64,000 bases of DNA. Source: Roseiarcus sp963761435. Its GTDB lineage: Bacteria; Pseudomonadota; Alphaproteobacteria; Rhizobiales; Beijerinckiaceae. The DNA is taken from assembly GCA_963761435.1 (NCBI GenBank), contig CAVXHJ010000010.1, positions 124,001-188,000 of the forward strand, written 5' to 3'. Made by a program: the position numbers and the translations under genes. Below the pieces are notes generated by a model. The model had not been told where the DNA came from and searched no databases. It saw only the letters and a program-made list of their open reading frames with translations. This document shows positions 46,691 to 54,923 of the stretch, piece after piece; position 1 is the first letter of the stretch; each line of letters starts with the position of its first letter.

Positions 46691-46768
46691 CGGAGTGTAG
46701 CGCAGCCCGGTTAGCGCACTAGTCTGGGGGACTAGGGGTCGTGGGTTCGAATCCCGCCACTCCGACCA
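46691..46768 (+). tRNA. tRNA-Pro (anticodon GGG)
   Basis: A 78-base cloverleaf with CCA encoded. Acceptor stem CGGAGTG / CACTCCG, D-arm with GCGC stems, anticodon stem CTAGT / ACTAG around loop CTGGGGG (anticodon GGG), T-arm GTGGGTTCGAATCCCGC. Reads proline codons CCC and CCT. Confidence 0.96.
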
Positions 46769-46817
46769 TTCAGCCTTTTGAAGCCGCCTTGAGCTCTTCC
46801 TTCCTGGAAATCGCCGC

Positions 46818-47132
46818 ATGAGCCTCCACCTGGGCCGCGTCGGGCGCAAGCGTTGCGGCCGCGCGGCGCGGCGAGCCTGTCTCGCGGCCATCGCGCTCGG
46901 CGTCGTTCTTTGTGGTTCAGCCGCGGCTCAGCCGCACAGCGTCGTCGAACGATGCGCCGAACAGTGGAAAACCGCCAACCGCGCCGGGGCGGCTCACGGA
47001 GAGACCTGGCCGCAGTTCCTGGCTCGCTGCCGGACGCGAGGCTCCGCGGGCGCCGCCGCGCCGGCGCCAGCTTCCGGTCAAGCCCGCTCCTGCGCGAAAC
47101 CCTGCGACCGGTGCGCGCGAATTTGCGAGTGA
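46818..47132 (+). CDS. Small secreted Cys-containing protein
   Basis: A 104-residue protein with an Arg-rich signal peptide (up to LCGSAAAQ). The segment SVVERCAEQWKTANRAGAAH, then GETWPQFLARCRTR, matches a motif found in many short periplasmic proteins of Rhizobiales (CxxEWKxAKAxG...TWPQFLxxCR). Two further cysteines are near the C-terminus (SCAKPCDRC). Function of the family is unknown. Confidence 0.6.
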   Translation: MSLHLGRVGRKRCGRAARRACLAAIALGVVLCGSAAAQPHSVVERCAEQWKTANRAGAAHGETWPQFLARCRTRGSAGAAAPAPASGQARSCAKPCDRCARICE

Positions 47133-47215
47133 ACAAGGCCTCAGCGGGCGGCGGGCCGAGAGGGGCAGACGGAAGCCAGCGCGAGTCCGGCAAGCCTTCG
47201 CGGCATGCCGATTCG

Positions 47216-47231
47216 CATAATATATATTATG
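47216..47231. other. Perfect 16-bp AT palindrome between convergent genes
   Basis: CATAATATATATTATG is self-complementary over its whole length and lies in the 130-bp gap between two convergent genes. It has no U-run terminator structure. A binding site or cruciform-prone site is possible. Confidence 0.4.
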
Positions 47232-47262
47232 GAACCAGAAGCCGCGGACGGCGGCGGGGGGC

Positions 47263-48441
47263 CTAGAGAGCCGCGATCAGCGCCCAGCACACGATGGCGC
47301 TGCAGACCGAACTCCAGCGGCCGAACGCCTTGTAGATCTTGTCGGCGACGTCGCCTTCCTGGGTGATGGTCATGCCGGCCTCGGCCTTGATCTGGGGATC
47401 GGACACGTTCCTGACCGCGATCCAGGCGGGAGCCTGGGCGCCGAGCTGCTTGGCGACCATGCCGAGCACCGCGTCGCCCATCTCGGACACGTCGCCCAGG
47501 CCCTGCAGCTTGAAATGGTTGTCCGAGGTGTCGAAGCCGAAAAAATCGGTGGTGACGACCGAGGAGGCCAGGACGCCCGGCGCGCCGACGACAATCTTCG
47601 GCGGCCGCGAATTGTCCTTCGGCAATTGTCCCGCGTTGGCGGCGAAGAGCGTCTTCGCTTCGGCGAAGAACTGCGTGGTCGCGGCGTCGCCGCTGTACGT
47701 TCCTGCGGCGAACGGCGCGGGCTTGAGCCACTTCTGCGAATCGAAGCGCGCTTCCGCGCTGACCACGACGTCGCCGACCTCGAAGTCCGCGCCGATGCCG
47801 CCCGCGGTGCCGGTCGTGATCACCAGTTTCGGCTGGGTCTCGGCGATGATCTGCTTCCAAACCTCCGCATTGGGCAAAATCCCGTTCGCCGGGAGATGCT
47901 TGTCGGTGTCCTGCGACAGGTGAGATTCGGATTTGAACACCAGCACGGTCTTGCCGCCGATGGTCGTCAACCAGAACGCCCCGAGCCGCTTCGCCTTCAC
48001 GGCCGGCGAGCCAGGGCTCATCCCGCTCGAGAGCGACGCGAAATTGTGGGTGTAAGGCACGTAGTCGTTTCTCGAATCCTTGCCAGGGGTCAGCACCCGG
48101 CTGAGCGCGTGGCCTTCGTCGACGGTCCAGGTTACGACGAGGACGTCGGCGCGGGGCAGAGCGCCCTTCCCCGTCCCTGGCGACTTGGCGGCCGTCTGGG
48201 GCGCAAGGCCGCTCGGCCAGGGAATGTTGGTGAACCGGCTGAGGCCCGTCGCCGACGTGAACGCCATGAACGCCGCGCCCTCGGGACCCTCCGAGTCAAA
48301 GTCGATCATGTCCCGTTGAATGTCCTCGAGACTGCGGTGCGGTCCCGCGGCCGGCTTGTACGCAAAAGTGGCTGCGGGAGCCGCCGTCTTGATCGGATCA
48401 AAGCCGATATTTCGCTCAACCCATGCGCGGTCGACAATCAT
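47263..48441 (-). CDS. Nucleoside phosphorylase-like protein
   Basis: A 392-residue protein of the purine nucleoside phosphorylase/MTA-SAH nucleosidase superfamily. Residues from about 110 to the end hold VLVVTWTVDEGHALSRVL, KLVITTGTAGGIGADFEVGD (the phosphate/ribose segment), and GLGDVSEMGDAVLGMVAKQL (purine-site Glu-Met-Glu-like region), with WIAVRNVSDPQIK near the C-terminus. The N-terminal 100 residues are unusual for the fold. AGGGGTG precedes the ATG. It lies downstream of the S53 peptidase on the same strand, 155 bp away. Confidence 0.72.
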   Translation of the reverse strand: MIVDRAWVERNIGFDPIKTAAPAATFAYKPAAGPHRSLEDIQRDMIDFDSEGPEGAAFMAFTSATGLSRFTNIPWPSGLAPQTAAKSPGTGKGALPRADVLVVTWTVDEGHALSRVLTPGKDSRNDYVPYTHNFASLSSGMSPGSPAVKAKRLGAFWLTTIGGKTVLVFKSESHLSQDTDKHLPANGILPNAEVWKQIIAETQPKLVITTGTAGGIGADFEVGDVVVSAEARFDSQKWLKPAPFAAGTYSGDAATTQFFAEAKTLFAANAGQLPKDNSRPPKIVVGAPGVLASSVVTTDFFGFDTSDNHFKLQGLGDVSEMGDAVLGMVAKQLGAQAPAWIAVRNVSDPQIKAEAGMTITQEGDVADKIYKAFGRWSSVCSAIVCWALIAAL

Positions 48442-48596
48442 TTCACCCCTCCCCGCTTCAATCGCCAAAATCTCGTCCGGCCCGGGCCTCGGCTGCGCAA
48501 TCGGACGAGCGGATCGATACAAGCCATTGTACAGACGCTTGATCTGCCCGGCGGGCCGCAATCGGCGCGGCCCGCCGGCGTAGTCGGCGCCAGAAG

Positions 48597-50252
48597 TCAG
48601 GCGCCAGCCTTCTGGCCGGTCAGCGCGCCGAGCAGCTTCGCACCGTCCGGGCAACCCCACCCGGTGCATGCATCCCAGCCTGGTCCCGCCGCGTACTGGC
48701 CCTCGAGCAGGCCGTCAGTGTCGTTGTCGCCCTCGGTAATGTCGCGCAGCACTCCGCCTGGGCCGAATTTCGAATAGAGGAGCGCGTTGAAATTGCCGAC
48801 GCGGGCGCCGAGCGACGCATTGACCCGCGCGATGAGGCTCGCCCAAAGCGGAGTTGAGGCGCTGGTGCCCCCGACGACCCCCATCTTCCCCCCGGACATG
48901 GTCAGATACCCGGTGTTGGGGTCGGCGTTGGCGGCCACGTCCGGGATCGCCCGCCCGGCGAAATGGCCGGGATTGATCGATGGCAGGACCTTGCCGGCCT
49001 GCCAGGTCGGGACCGGAGTAATGTCGCTGACCCCGCCCCCCGTACCGCTTCCCGGCCCGTCGTTCCAGACGACCTCGGTCAATTGGGTTGCGCCGTTGAC
49101 GCCCTTGTGGACGTGGAGCGTCGTCCCGCCGACCGCAAGCACATAGGGGCTGCTCGCCGGAAAATTGACATGCGCCCGGCCGTCCTGCATCTGCGCCTCC
49201 GACCCATCGTCGCCGGTCGAGACGCAGGTCGTGATCCCGAGCTGCGCCGCGGCCAGGAAGCTCGCGTTGCAGTGCGTGATCGCCGCCGGCGACCAGATCA
49301 CGCCACTGTTGTTGAAGCTCTGGTTCTCGTCCCAGCCCCAACTGATCGAAACGACCGAGGGGTCATTGGTCGAATCGTTGATCACCGCGCTAAGCGCGTC
49401 GACCAGGCCTTTCTCGTCGAATGTCGAGAAGTAGACGGCAAGCTTGGCGCCCCCGCCCAGCGCTCCGGCGACATCGACGTCGAGCATCACTTCCTGTGTT
49501 GAACCCGGGTCGGCGCCTGGATCGGTCGAGACGCCGTCCATCGCGACCACAGTCACGCTCGGCGCGGGCTGGTTGATCTGGTCGAAATAGTTCGTGACGT
49601 CGCTCGTATCGACGCCGCCGCCGAACTCGAGCAGACCGATGCACTGCTGCTGCGCGTTCGCGTTGGGAAAATTATAGACGGATCCAAGCTCGCTCGGAAT
49701 GAACCAGGCTCTCGACTTCGTCGCCATGCTGGGGGCGACATGGCGCGTCGAATGGAGCGCGCGCCGCAGCACACGGTGATTGTTGAGCCCGAAGACGCCG
49801 GTTATGGCCGAGGCAACCTCAGGGGGAACCTGAACAGGTCCGGTCCGGGCGTGGAACTCGCCCAGTTTGGGATGGTCGTAATCGAGCAGCGTGACGCCGA
49901 ACGCCGCATTGATGTCGTCCACGGTTCCCGCCAGCCCCATGCGCGCCGAGGTTGGCTCGTTGCGGGTGACCACGAGATGATGATCCCTGGCGAACGCCTC
50001 GATCGCCTTGACCGACTTCGGATCGGACCCGTATTTATCGGCGAGCTGCTTGCGCGTCATGTAGGTCCGGTCCGCCGGCAACTTGTTGTCGAGAGCGGAA
50101 AGGTCCGGCAGCTTGGCGATCGGATGGACGCCGACGGTCACTTCGAGCCATCGCCGGCCGTTGGTTTTGCCAAGGGCCTTGGAGCCCACCGGCAGCTGAT
50201 GCCCGCTGTTCGGGACTTCCACCATCTTCTTCGCGCTGGATTTACTTGTCAT
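48597..50252 (-). CDS. S53 family serine-carboxyl peptidase (sedolisin/kumamolisin-like)
   Basis: A 551-residue acid peptidase. Residues about 20-170 are the Pro-kumamolisin activation domain (RRWLEVTVGVHPIAKLPDL; YMTRKQLADKYG). Catalytic Glu and Asp are in STQEVMLDVDVAGAL; oxyanion Asp in CVSTGDDGSEAQ; nucleophile Ser in VVGGTSASTPLWASL. The C-terminal Asp-rich loop ITEGDNDTDGL is the usual calcium site. There is no signal peptide, so it may act inside the cell or leave by another route. The start has GGAGGT five bases upstream, a very strong ribosome binding site. Confidence 0.9.
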   Translation of the reverse strand: MTSKSSAKKMVEVPNSGHQLPVGSKALGKTNGRRWLEVTVGVHPIAKLPDLSALDNKLPADRTYMTRKQLADKYGSDPKSVKAIEAFARDHHLVVTRNEPTSARMGLAGTVDDINAAFGVTLLDYDHPKLGEFHARTGPVQVPPEVASAITGVFGLNNHRVLRRALHSTRHVAPSMATKSRAWFIPSELGSVYNFPNANAQQQCIGLLEFGGGVDTSDVTNYFDQINQPAPSVTVVAMDGVSTDPGADPGSTQEVMLDVDVAGALGGGAKLAVYFSTFDEKGLVDALSAVINDSTNDPSVVSISWGWDENQSFNNSGVIWSPAAITHCNASFLAAAQLGITTCVSTGDDGSEAQMQDGRAHVNFPASSPYVLAVGGTTLHVHKGVNGATQLTEVVWNDGPGSGTGGGVSDITPVPTWQAGKVLPSINPGHFAGRAIPDVAANADPNTGYLTMSGGKMGVVGGTSASTPLWASLIARVNASLGARVGNFNALLYSKFGPGGVLRDITEGDNDTDGLLEGQYAAGPGWDACTGWGCPDGAKLLGALTGQKAGA

Positions 50253-50699
50253 AATAGACCTCCATGAAATGGGATTGGCTTGATACCTTGAAGGCAATTT
50301 GCGATTACAAATTATGACTGTCGCCCCGCCTCCTTTCTCTTGAATCTGGCCGGCTGCTGACTGTCGCTTTACCGGAAACGGGACCCTGCGATCGGGACGG
50401 CGTCACCGGGCTCGCTCCCCCAACTCAAGAAATCCCGGCCCGAGCTCAAATATTTCAGGGTTTGCAGCCGGTGTTCGAACCAGTATTGAAGCTCCCGTTG
50501 ACAAATCCCGGAGCTGGGCGCGTCACGCGCGTTCAAAACGATAGAAATACATTGCCACTATGCGTCTTTCTTGCCGGAATTGCCTTCATGCAAGAAATCG
50601 AGTGAAAGTTTGCTAGCACATTCGGGCAGAATTTGCAAGATGGCGTCGCTAGCGGACGCCCGTCGCCCGCGCGCCATGTCCCGTGTTATGCTTTACGGC
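50253..50699. other. Intergenic region, no gene seen
   Basis: 447 bp between the divergent S53 gene and a small plus-strand gene. It holds the strong SD of the S53 gene at 50258-50263 and AT-rich sequence around 50290-50320 that may carry its promoter. I find no convincing coding sequence or RNA gene. Confidence 0.5.
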
Positions 50700-50921
50700 A
50701 TGAAGGCGAAATTGAAAATCGGGGATATGGTGCGAAAGCGGAGTGGTTACGAGTATCCCGGCGTTGTCGTCTCGGCTTTCACTAATCGGTCCGGGGCCGT
50801 CCGGTACGTCGTAGAGGCGGACCACCCTGCGTTCTCGGGGATGCTTCACATTTTCAATGAGGAGCAACTGGAGTTGCGCGGCCTAAGTGGCGAGGAGGCT
50901 GCCAATGCCGACCGGTCCTAA
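50700..50921 (+). CDS. Small SH3/KOW-like protein of unknown function
   Basis: A 73-residue protein from MKAKLKIGDMVRKRSGYEY through PGVVVSAFTNRSGAVRYVVEAD to GMLHIFNEEQLELR. This is an all-beta single-domain protein of a type common in Rhizobiales, often encoded beside small phage- or plasmid-like genes. An in-frame upstream reading from 50571 is not protein-like. A strong SD (GAGGAGG) near its 3' end serves a second start at 50905 that is now truncated. Confidence 0.65.
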   Translation: MKAKLKIGDMVRKRSGYEYPGVVVSAFTNRSGAVRYVVEADHPAFSGMLHIFNEEQLELRGLSGEEAANADRS

Positions 50922-50934
50922 AGGCGAGAAGTGA
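50905..50934 (+). pseudogene. 5' stub of a MPTGPKGEK-type hypothetical gene
   Basis: An ATG with GAGGAGG seven to eight bases upstream encodes MPTGPKGEK and then a TGA. That peptide is the start of a common short Rhizobiales protein (MPTGPKGEKRPADV...). The rest is missing, so only the beginning survives, overlapping the end of the small SH3-like gene. The MITE-like array starts 67 bp beyond. Confidence 0.45.
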
Positions 50935-51008
50935 CGCACTACCTCGCTAGTCCAGGCCGTCGGCCAACATCAACGTCATGAGAGCCGCCTGCCTCATGTC
51001 GGATTTGT

Positions 51009-51304
51009 GGCTCTTATGGCGTTATGTGTTGGTCGACCGGTTTGCTGTTCGTTCGTCGAACCCTTGCCGTCATGGCCGGGCTTGTCCCGGCCATCCACGC
51101 CGGGCCGCCGCAAGAACGAGTCCCGCCTCGGCGCGACCGGCAGGAAGGCGGACGGTCGCAAGGCTTTTCGCGCTTGCCTGCGTCGATGCGCTGGGCCTTC
51201 GGGGATGGCCGGGACAAGCCCGGCCATGACGCCTTGATGGCGCCGTCCGCCACCTCCGCCATGCTCCCAATTCCTTCCCCACAACAGCCAACGCGATAAG
51301 AGCG
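51009..51304. mobile_element. MITE-like element, copy 1
   Basis: A non-coding unit of about 294 bp. Its ends are inverted repeats: GCTCTTATGGCGTT at the left and, on the other strand from the right end, GCTCTTATCGCGTT. Inside, two inverted 23-bp arms with the REP-like core ATGGCCGGGCTTGTCCCGG (51072-51094) and its complement (51205-51227) are about 110 bp apart. It carries no transposase. The sequence GGATTTGT at 51001-51008 precedes it. Confidence 0.65.
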
Positions 51305-51312
51305 CGAATTTT

Positions 51313-51608
51313 GGCTCTTATGGCGTTATCTGTTGGTCGACCGGTTTGCTGTTCGTTCGTCGAACCCTTGCCGTCATGGCCGGGCTTGTCCCGGCCATCC
51401 ACGCCGGGCCGCCGCAAGAACGAGTCCCGCCTCGGCGCGACCGGCAGGAAGGCGGACGGTCGCAAGGCTTTTCGCGCTTGCCTGCGTCGATGCGCTGGGC
51501 CTTCGGGGATGGCCGGGACAAGCCCGGCCATGACGCCTTGATGGCGCCGTCCGCCACCTCCGCCATGCTCCCAATTCCTTCCCCACAACAGCCAACGCGA
51601 TAAGAGCG
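51313..51608. mobile_element. MITE-like element, copy 2
   Basis: A second copy in the same orientation, 304 bp downstream of copy 1 and differing at one base (G to C in GTTATGTG/GTTATCTG) apart from its outer edge. Internal palindrome arms are at 51376-51398 and 51509-51531. The sequence GGATTTGT at 51609-51616 repeats the one before copy 1, so the pair as a whole is flanked by an 8-bp direct repeat. The 10-bp spacer between copies resembles the flanks. Confidence 0.65.
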
Positions 51609-51790
51609 GGATTTGTCTTTGCGAAAATCAGAAACCCGTGCTATGCTGCCGGCAGTCGCGGGAAACCGACCCGCGCATTGCGCCCCGGCCGCGGCCAAGA
51701 AAGGAGCCCAAGGCCATTTTCGGCGGGTAGTCGACCGCAACCCATTGAAAAGGCTCGATTCGCGGAAGAGAAAAGCTTGGATACCTTTCC

Positions 51791-51853
51791 GGCGGATTTT
51801 GCTCCGCTTCCTTTTGTCTTGGCTCGGCTTCCGCAAGTCTTTGCTCGGCTTCC
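51791..51853. repeat. Three imperfect 21-bp tandem repeats
   Basis: Three consecutive 21-bp units each end in GCTTCC and share TTTTG(T/C)... CTC(C/G)GCTTCC. They lie in the non-coding 290 bp between the MITE-like pair and the M20 peptidase. The plus-strand reading here is basic and hydrophobic (WIPFRRILLRFLLSWLGF) and overlaps the peptidase gene, so I do not call it a gene. Confidence 0.4.
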
Positions 51854-51905
51854 CCGAAATTTGGCGCCCTCCCCTGCGCCGACAACAGCCGCCCCTCGGG
51901 CGCCC

Positions 51906-53139
51906 TCAGGCTCGGAGCAGCTCGGCTAGCGTTGCCGCGACCACCTCGGTCGCCTTGTGCAGGTCCGCGAGCGGCAGGCGCTCATCGGCGCGGTGGGCGT
52001 TGGCTTCCTCGATCGTATGGGGGCCAGCGCCGTAGAGCACGATCGGAACGCCGGCCTTCGCGTAGTGGCGCGCGTCGGTATAGAGCGGCACGCCGGAGGC
52101 GGCGACCGTCTCGCCCATGATCCGGCTCGCATGGCGGCAAAGCGCCTCGGTCAGCTTCGCCCCGGCGGGCGTCGGCGTCAGCGGCTCGGCAAGCAGGATG
52201 CGCTTGACGGCGACCTTGGCCTCGGGGCGCCGCGCTGCGGCGCTCGCGATCACCGCGCGAAGCTCAGCCTCGACTTCGGCCGGGTCTTTCCTCGGGAACC
52301 ATGCGCCGGTCGAGGCGGAAGACGACCCGGTCCGGCACGACATTGGTGTTGATCCCCCCCGAGATGAGCCCAACCGTCATCTGCGGCGAGCCGATGCCGG
52401 GAACCGCGGAGGTCCGGGCCTCGAGCCCGCCACGCCAGCCATAGAGAGCGTTCAGGATCGCGTTCGCCGCCTCGAGCGCGTCAACCCCGGTCGAGGGCCG
52501 GGCGGCATGGGCCGAGCGGCCGAGGACCTCGACTTCCAGATGCAGACAGCCGTTGTGGGCGTTGACGACCGCGTAGGAGAAGCCGGCGCCGATCGCGAGG
52601 TCCGGCCGCGACAGCCCTTGCTCGAGGATATAGCGCGGGCCGATCTCGCCGCCGGCCTCCTCGTCGTAGGTGACGTGCAATTCGACCGCGCCGTTGAGCG
52701 CGGCGCCGCTCTTCTCCAGCGCCAGCATGGCGAACGCGTAAGTTGCGATGTCCGACTTCGACACCGCCGCCCCGCGGCCGATCATCCAGCCGTCGACGAT
52801 CTCGGCGCCGTAAGGGTCGTGCGTCCAGCCGGAGCCGGGCGGCACCACGTCGCCATGGGCGTTCAGCGCGATCGTCGGCCCGCCCTGCCCGAACCGGCGC
52901 CGGACAATCAGGTTGGTCGCCGAAATCATGCCATTGGCCTTGACCAGGCTCGCGGGAACCTCGCGCCGCTCGACCGTGAACCCCAGTCCCTCCAGGAGCC
53001 TGGCGACGGCGGCGGCGGGAGGGTCGCAATCCCCCGGCGGATTGTCGGACGGAACCTTGACGATCTCGGCCAGGAACCGCGTTTGGGCTTCGGCGTGCTC
53101 TCGCACGAAGGCATGGATCGCGCTCTCGGCCGCCGTCAT
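51906..53139 (-). CDS. M20 family metallopeptidase (ArgE/DapE type), frameshifted
   Basis: A zinc-dependent amidohydrolase of the acetylornithine deacetylase/succinyl-DAP desuccinylase family. First frame: FLAEIVKVPSDNPPGDCD, IALNAHGDVVPPG (metal His/Asp), YGAEIVDGWMIGRGAAVSKSD-like region, TYDEEAGGEIGP (catalytic and metal Glu), dimerisation domain. An extra A at 52287-52289 shifts the frame; it resumes DPAEVEAELRAVI and ends YTDARHYAKAGVPIVLYGAG. Corrected length 410 residues. GGGGGG lies upstream of ATG 53139. Which N-acyl amino acid it cleaves is unknown. Confidence 0.87.
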
Positions 53140-53164
53140 CGCTTTCCCCCCTTTGATCGCGCCG

Positions 53165-53968
53165 TCAGGCGTCGAAGCCCTCGATCCGCATCCCGTCATA
53201 GGCCGGCGTCACGTGCCCGGGCAGGCGCGCGCGCAAGGTCTCGTAGTCGAGGTCGGTATGCAAGTTGGTCAGGATGGCGCGGCGGGGGCGCATGGTTTCG
53301 ATCCACCCCAAGGCCTCATCGACGCTGAAATGGGACGGATGCGGCCGATACCGCAACGCGTCGACGATCCACGTGTCGAGGCCCTCGAGGAAGGAGCGGC
53401 TCGCCGCCGGTATGCGTTTGACGTCGGGGGTGTAGGCGAGCGAGCCGAAGCGAAAGCCGAGCGCGCCGATGTCGCCATGGTCGAGGTCGAACGGAAGGGC
53501 TTCAACCGCGCCGCCGGCGCCCTCGATGCGGCGGATTCTTCCCGCGGTGAGTCTGAGCTCGGTTGCGATCGGAGGATAAGAGCTTCCTTCAGGCGTTTGG
53601 AACACATAGGAAAAGGCCCGGCGAACGATGAGCGAGGTTGGCTCGTCCATATGCATGTCGATGCGCCGGCCCATTTCCTGGTAGAGCGGCCTCAAATCGT
53701 CGATGCCGTGGGTGTGGTCGGCGTGCGGATGAGTCATCAGGATGCCATCGACTTGATTGACGCCGGCCTCGATCAGCTGCTCGCGCAGATCGGGCGACGT
53801 GTCGACGAGGATTGTCGTCGCGCCCCCGCCGTCAAAACGCTCGACGAGCGCCGAGCAGCGGCGGCGGCGGTTCTTCGGGTTTGAGGGATCGCAGGCGCCC
53901 CACCCCTGTCCGACGCGCGGCACCCCGGCGGACGAGCCGCAGCCCAGAATGGTCAGACGAACGGTCAA
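53165..53968 (-). CDS. MBL-fold phosphodiesterase (PhnP-like)
   Basis: A 267-residue metallo-beta-lactamase-fold hydrolase. N-terminus LTILGCGSSAGVPRVGQGWG is the PhnP/tRNase Z-like start; metal motif ILMTHPHADHTHGIDDLR; later His in LDHGDIGALGF and LTNLHTDLDYE. PhnP-like enzymes cleave cyclic phosphodiesters. The start is TTG and overlaps the tatD stop as TTGA, so the two genes are coupled. It ends the conserved rlpA-tmk-holB-metG-tatD-MBL block. Confidence 0.88.
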   Translation of the reverse strand: MTVRLTILGCGSSAGVPRVGQGWGACDPSNPKNRRRRCSALVERFDGGGATTILVDTSPDLREQLIEAGVNQVDGILMTHPHADHTHGIDDLRPLYQEMGRRIDMHMDEPTSLIVRRAFSYVFQTPEGSSYPPIATELRLTAGRIRRIEGAGGAVEALPFDLDHGDIGALGFRFGSLAYTPDVKRIPAASRSFLEGLDTWIVDALRYRPHPSHFSVDEALGWIETMRPRRAILTNLHTDLDYETLRARLPGHVTPAYDGMRIEGFDA

Positions 53969-54763
53969 TGCGACCGTCCGGCGGCCAATTGCAGCTTGGG
54001 GAAAACGTTCAGCGTATTGGCGCGCGTCGCCGCAGCGAGCGCCTCGGGCTCGATCCCGCGCGCTTCGGCGACCACGCTCGCCGTTGCGACGACGAAAGCG
54101 GGTTCGTTCCGGCGGCCGCGATGGGGGGTCGGCGCGAGATAGGGCGCGTCGGTCTCGACGAGAATGCGGTCGAGCGGAACGTCCCGGGCGATGGCGCGCA
54201 GGCCCTCGGATTTCTTGAAGGTCACGACGCCGGAAAACGAGATCGTGAGCCCGAGGCCAAGCGCGGTCTCGGCCAGCTCCCGCGACGAGGTGAAGCAATG
54301 GAGCAGGGCGCTGAACCGCCCCTGCCTCATTTCGTCAGCAAGAATCTCGGCGGTGTCATCGTCGGCGTCGCGGGTATGGATCACGAGCGGGAGAGCGAGC
54401 TCACGAGCCAGCGCGATCTGGCCGCGAAAGACCCGCTTGGCGACATCACGGGGAGCGTAGCTGTAATGATAGTCGAGGCCCGCTTCGCCGATGCCGACGC
54501 ATTTGGGATGTGCGGCGATCTTGCGCATCGCGTCAAAATCGGCCGCCCCCTCGCTCGCCGCCTCATGCGGATGCGTCCCGACGGTGAAAAAGACGTCGTC
54601 GTAGCGTTCGGCGATCTCAACGACGCGCGCCGCCTTCGCGACGCGCGTGCCGATGGTGATCATTCGCTCGACGCCGACGGCCCGCGCGCGCTCGACGACT
54701 TGCATCTAGGTCGCCGGCGAAGTCGGGGAAATCGAGATGGCAGTGGCTGTCGATGAGCGTCAT
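53965..54763 (-). CDS. tatD: TatD family metal-dependent hydrolase, frameshifted
   Basis: A TIM-barrel nuclease of the TatD/YcfH family. N-terminus MTLIDSHCHLDFPDFAGDL holds the HxH metal motif. One extra base near 54700 breaks the frame, which resumes VVERARAVGVERMITIGTR; then GIGEAGLDYHY (catalytic Glu), LPLVIHTRDAD (His), ILVETDAPYLAP (metal Asp). Corrected length 265 residues. Between metG and the MBL gene, the usual order. Confidence 0.9.
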
Positions 54764-54770
54764 GCGGACT

Positions 54771-54912
54771 CCCCTTCTCCCCTTGAGGGAGAAGGTGGCC
54801 GGCCAAGGGCCGGCCGGATGAGGGGTTCGGCGCCACGCGCCCTAGCAACGCTCGCCTTGCCGCGGAGACCCCTCACCCCTGACCCCTCTCCCGCAAGGGG
54901 AGAGGGGGATAC
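54771..54912. repeat. REP-like inverted repeat pair between tatD and metG
   Basis: Two GC-rich hairpins face each other. The left has CTCCCCTTGAGGGAG-type pairing and GGCCGGCCAAGGGCCGGCC, then GGATGAGGGG. The right has CCCCTCACCCCTGACC and the hairpin CCCCTCTCCC-GCAA-GGGGAGAGGGG (54883-54907). CCCCTCA / TGAGGGG pair across the unit. This type of dispersed intergenic repeat is common in Rhizobiales. It separates two genes that usually nearly overlap. Confidence 0.6.
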
Positions 54913-54923
54913 CCGCCGCCGCC

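Noticed and set aside
50994..51836. Long open readings on both strands across the repeat pair (for example MAGLVPAIHAGP-type peptides)
   Set aside because: They are translations of REP-like palindromes; near-identical peptides come from both strands and both copies. Well-known false genes.
46691..51905. Integrative element attached to tRNA-Pro
   Set aside because: No integrase, no excisionase, and no second copy of the tRNA 3' end found within the window.
51613..52035. Plus-strand reading with WIPFRRILLRFLLSWLGF
   Set aside because: It is built on 21-bp repeats and runs into the antisense of the M20 peptidase.
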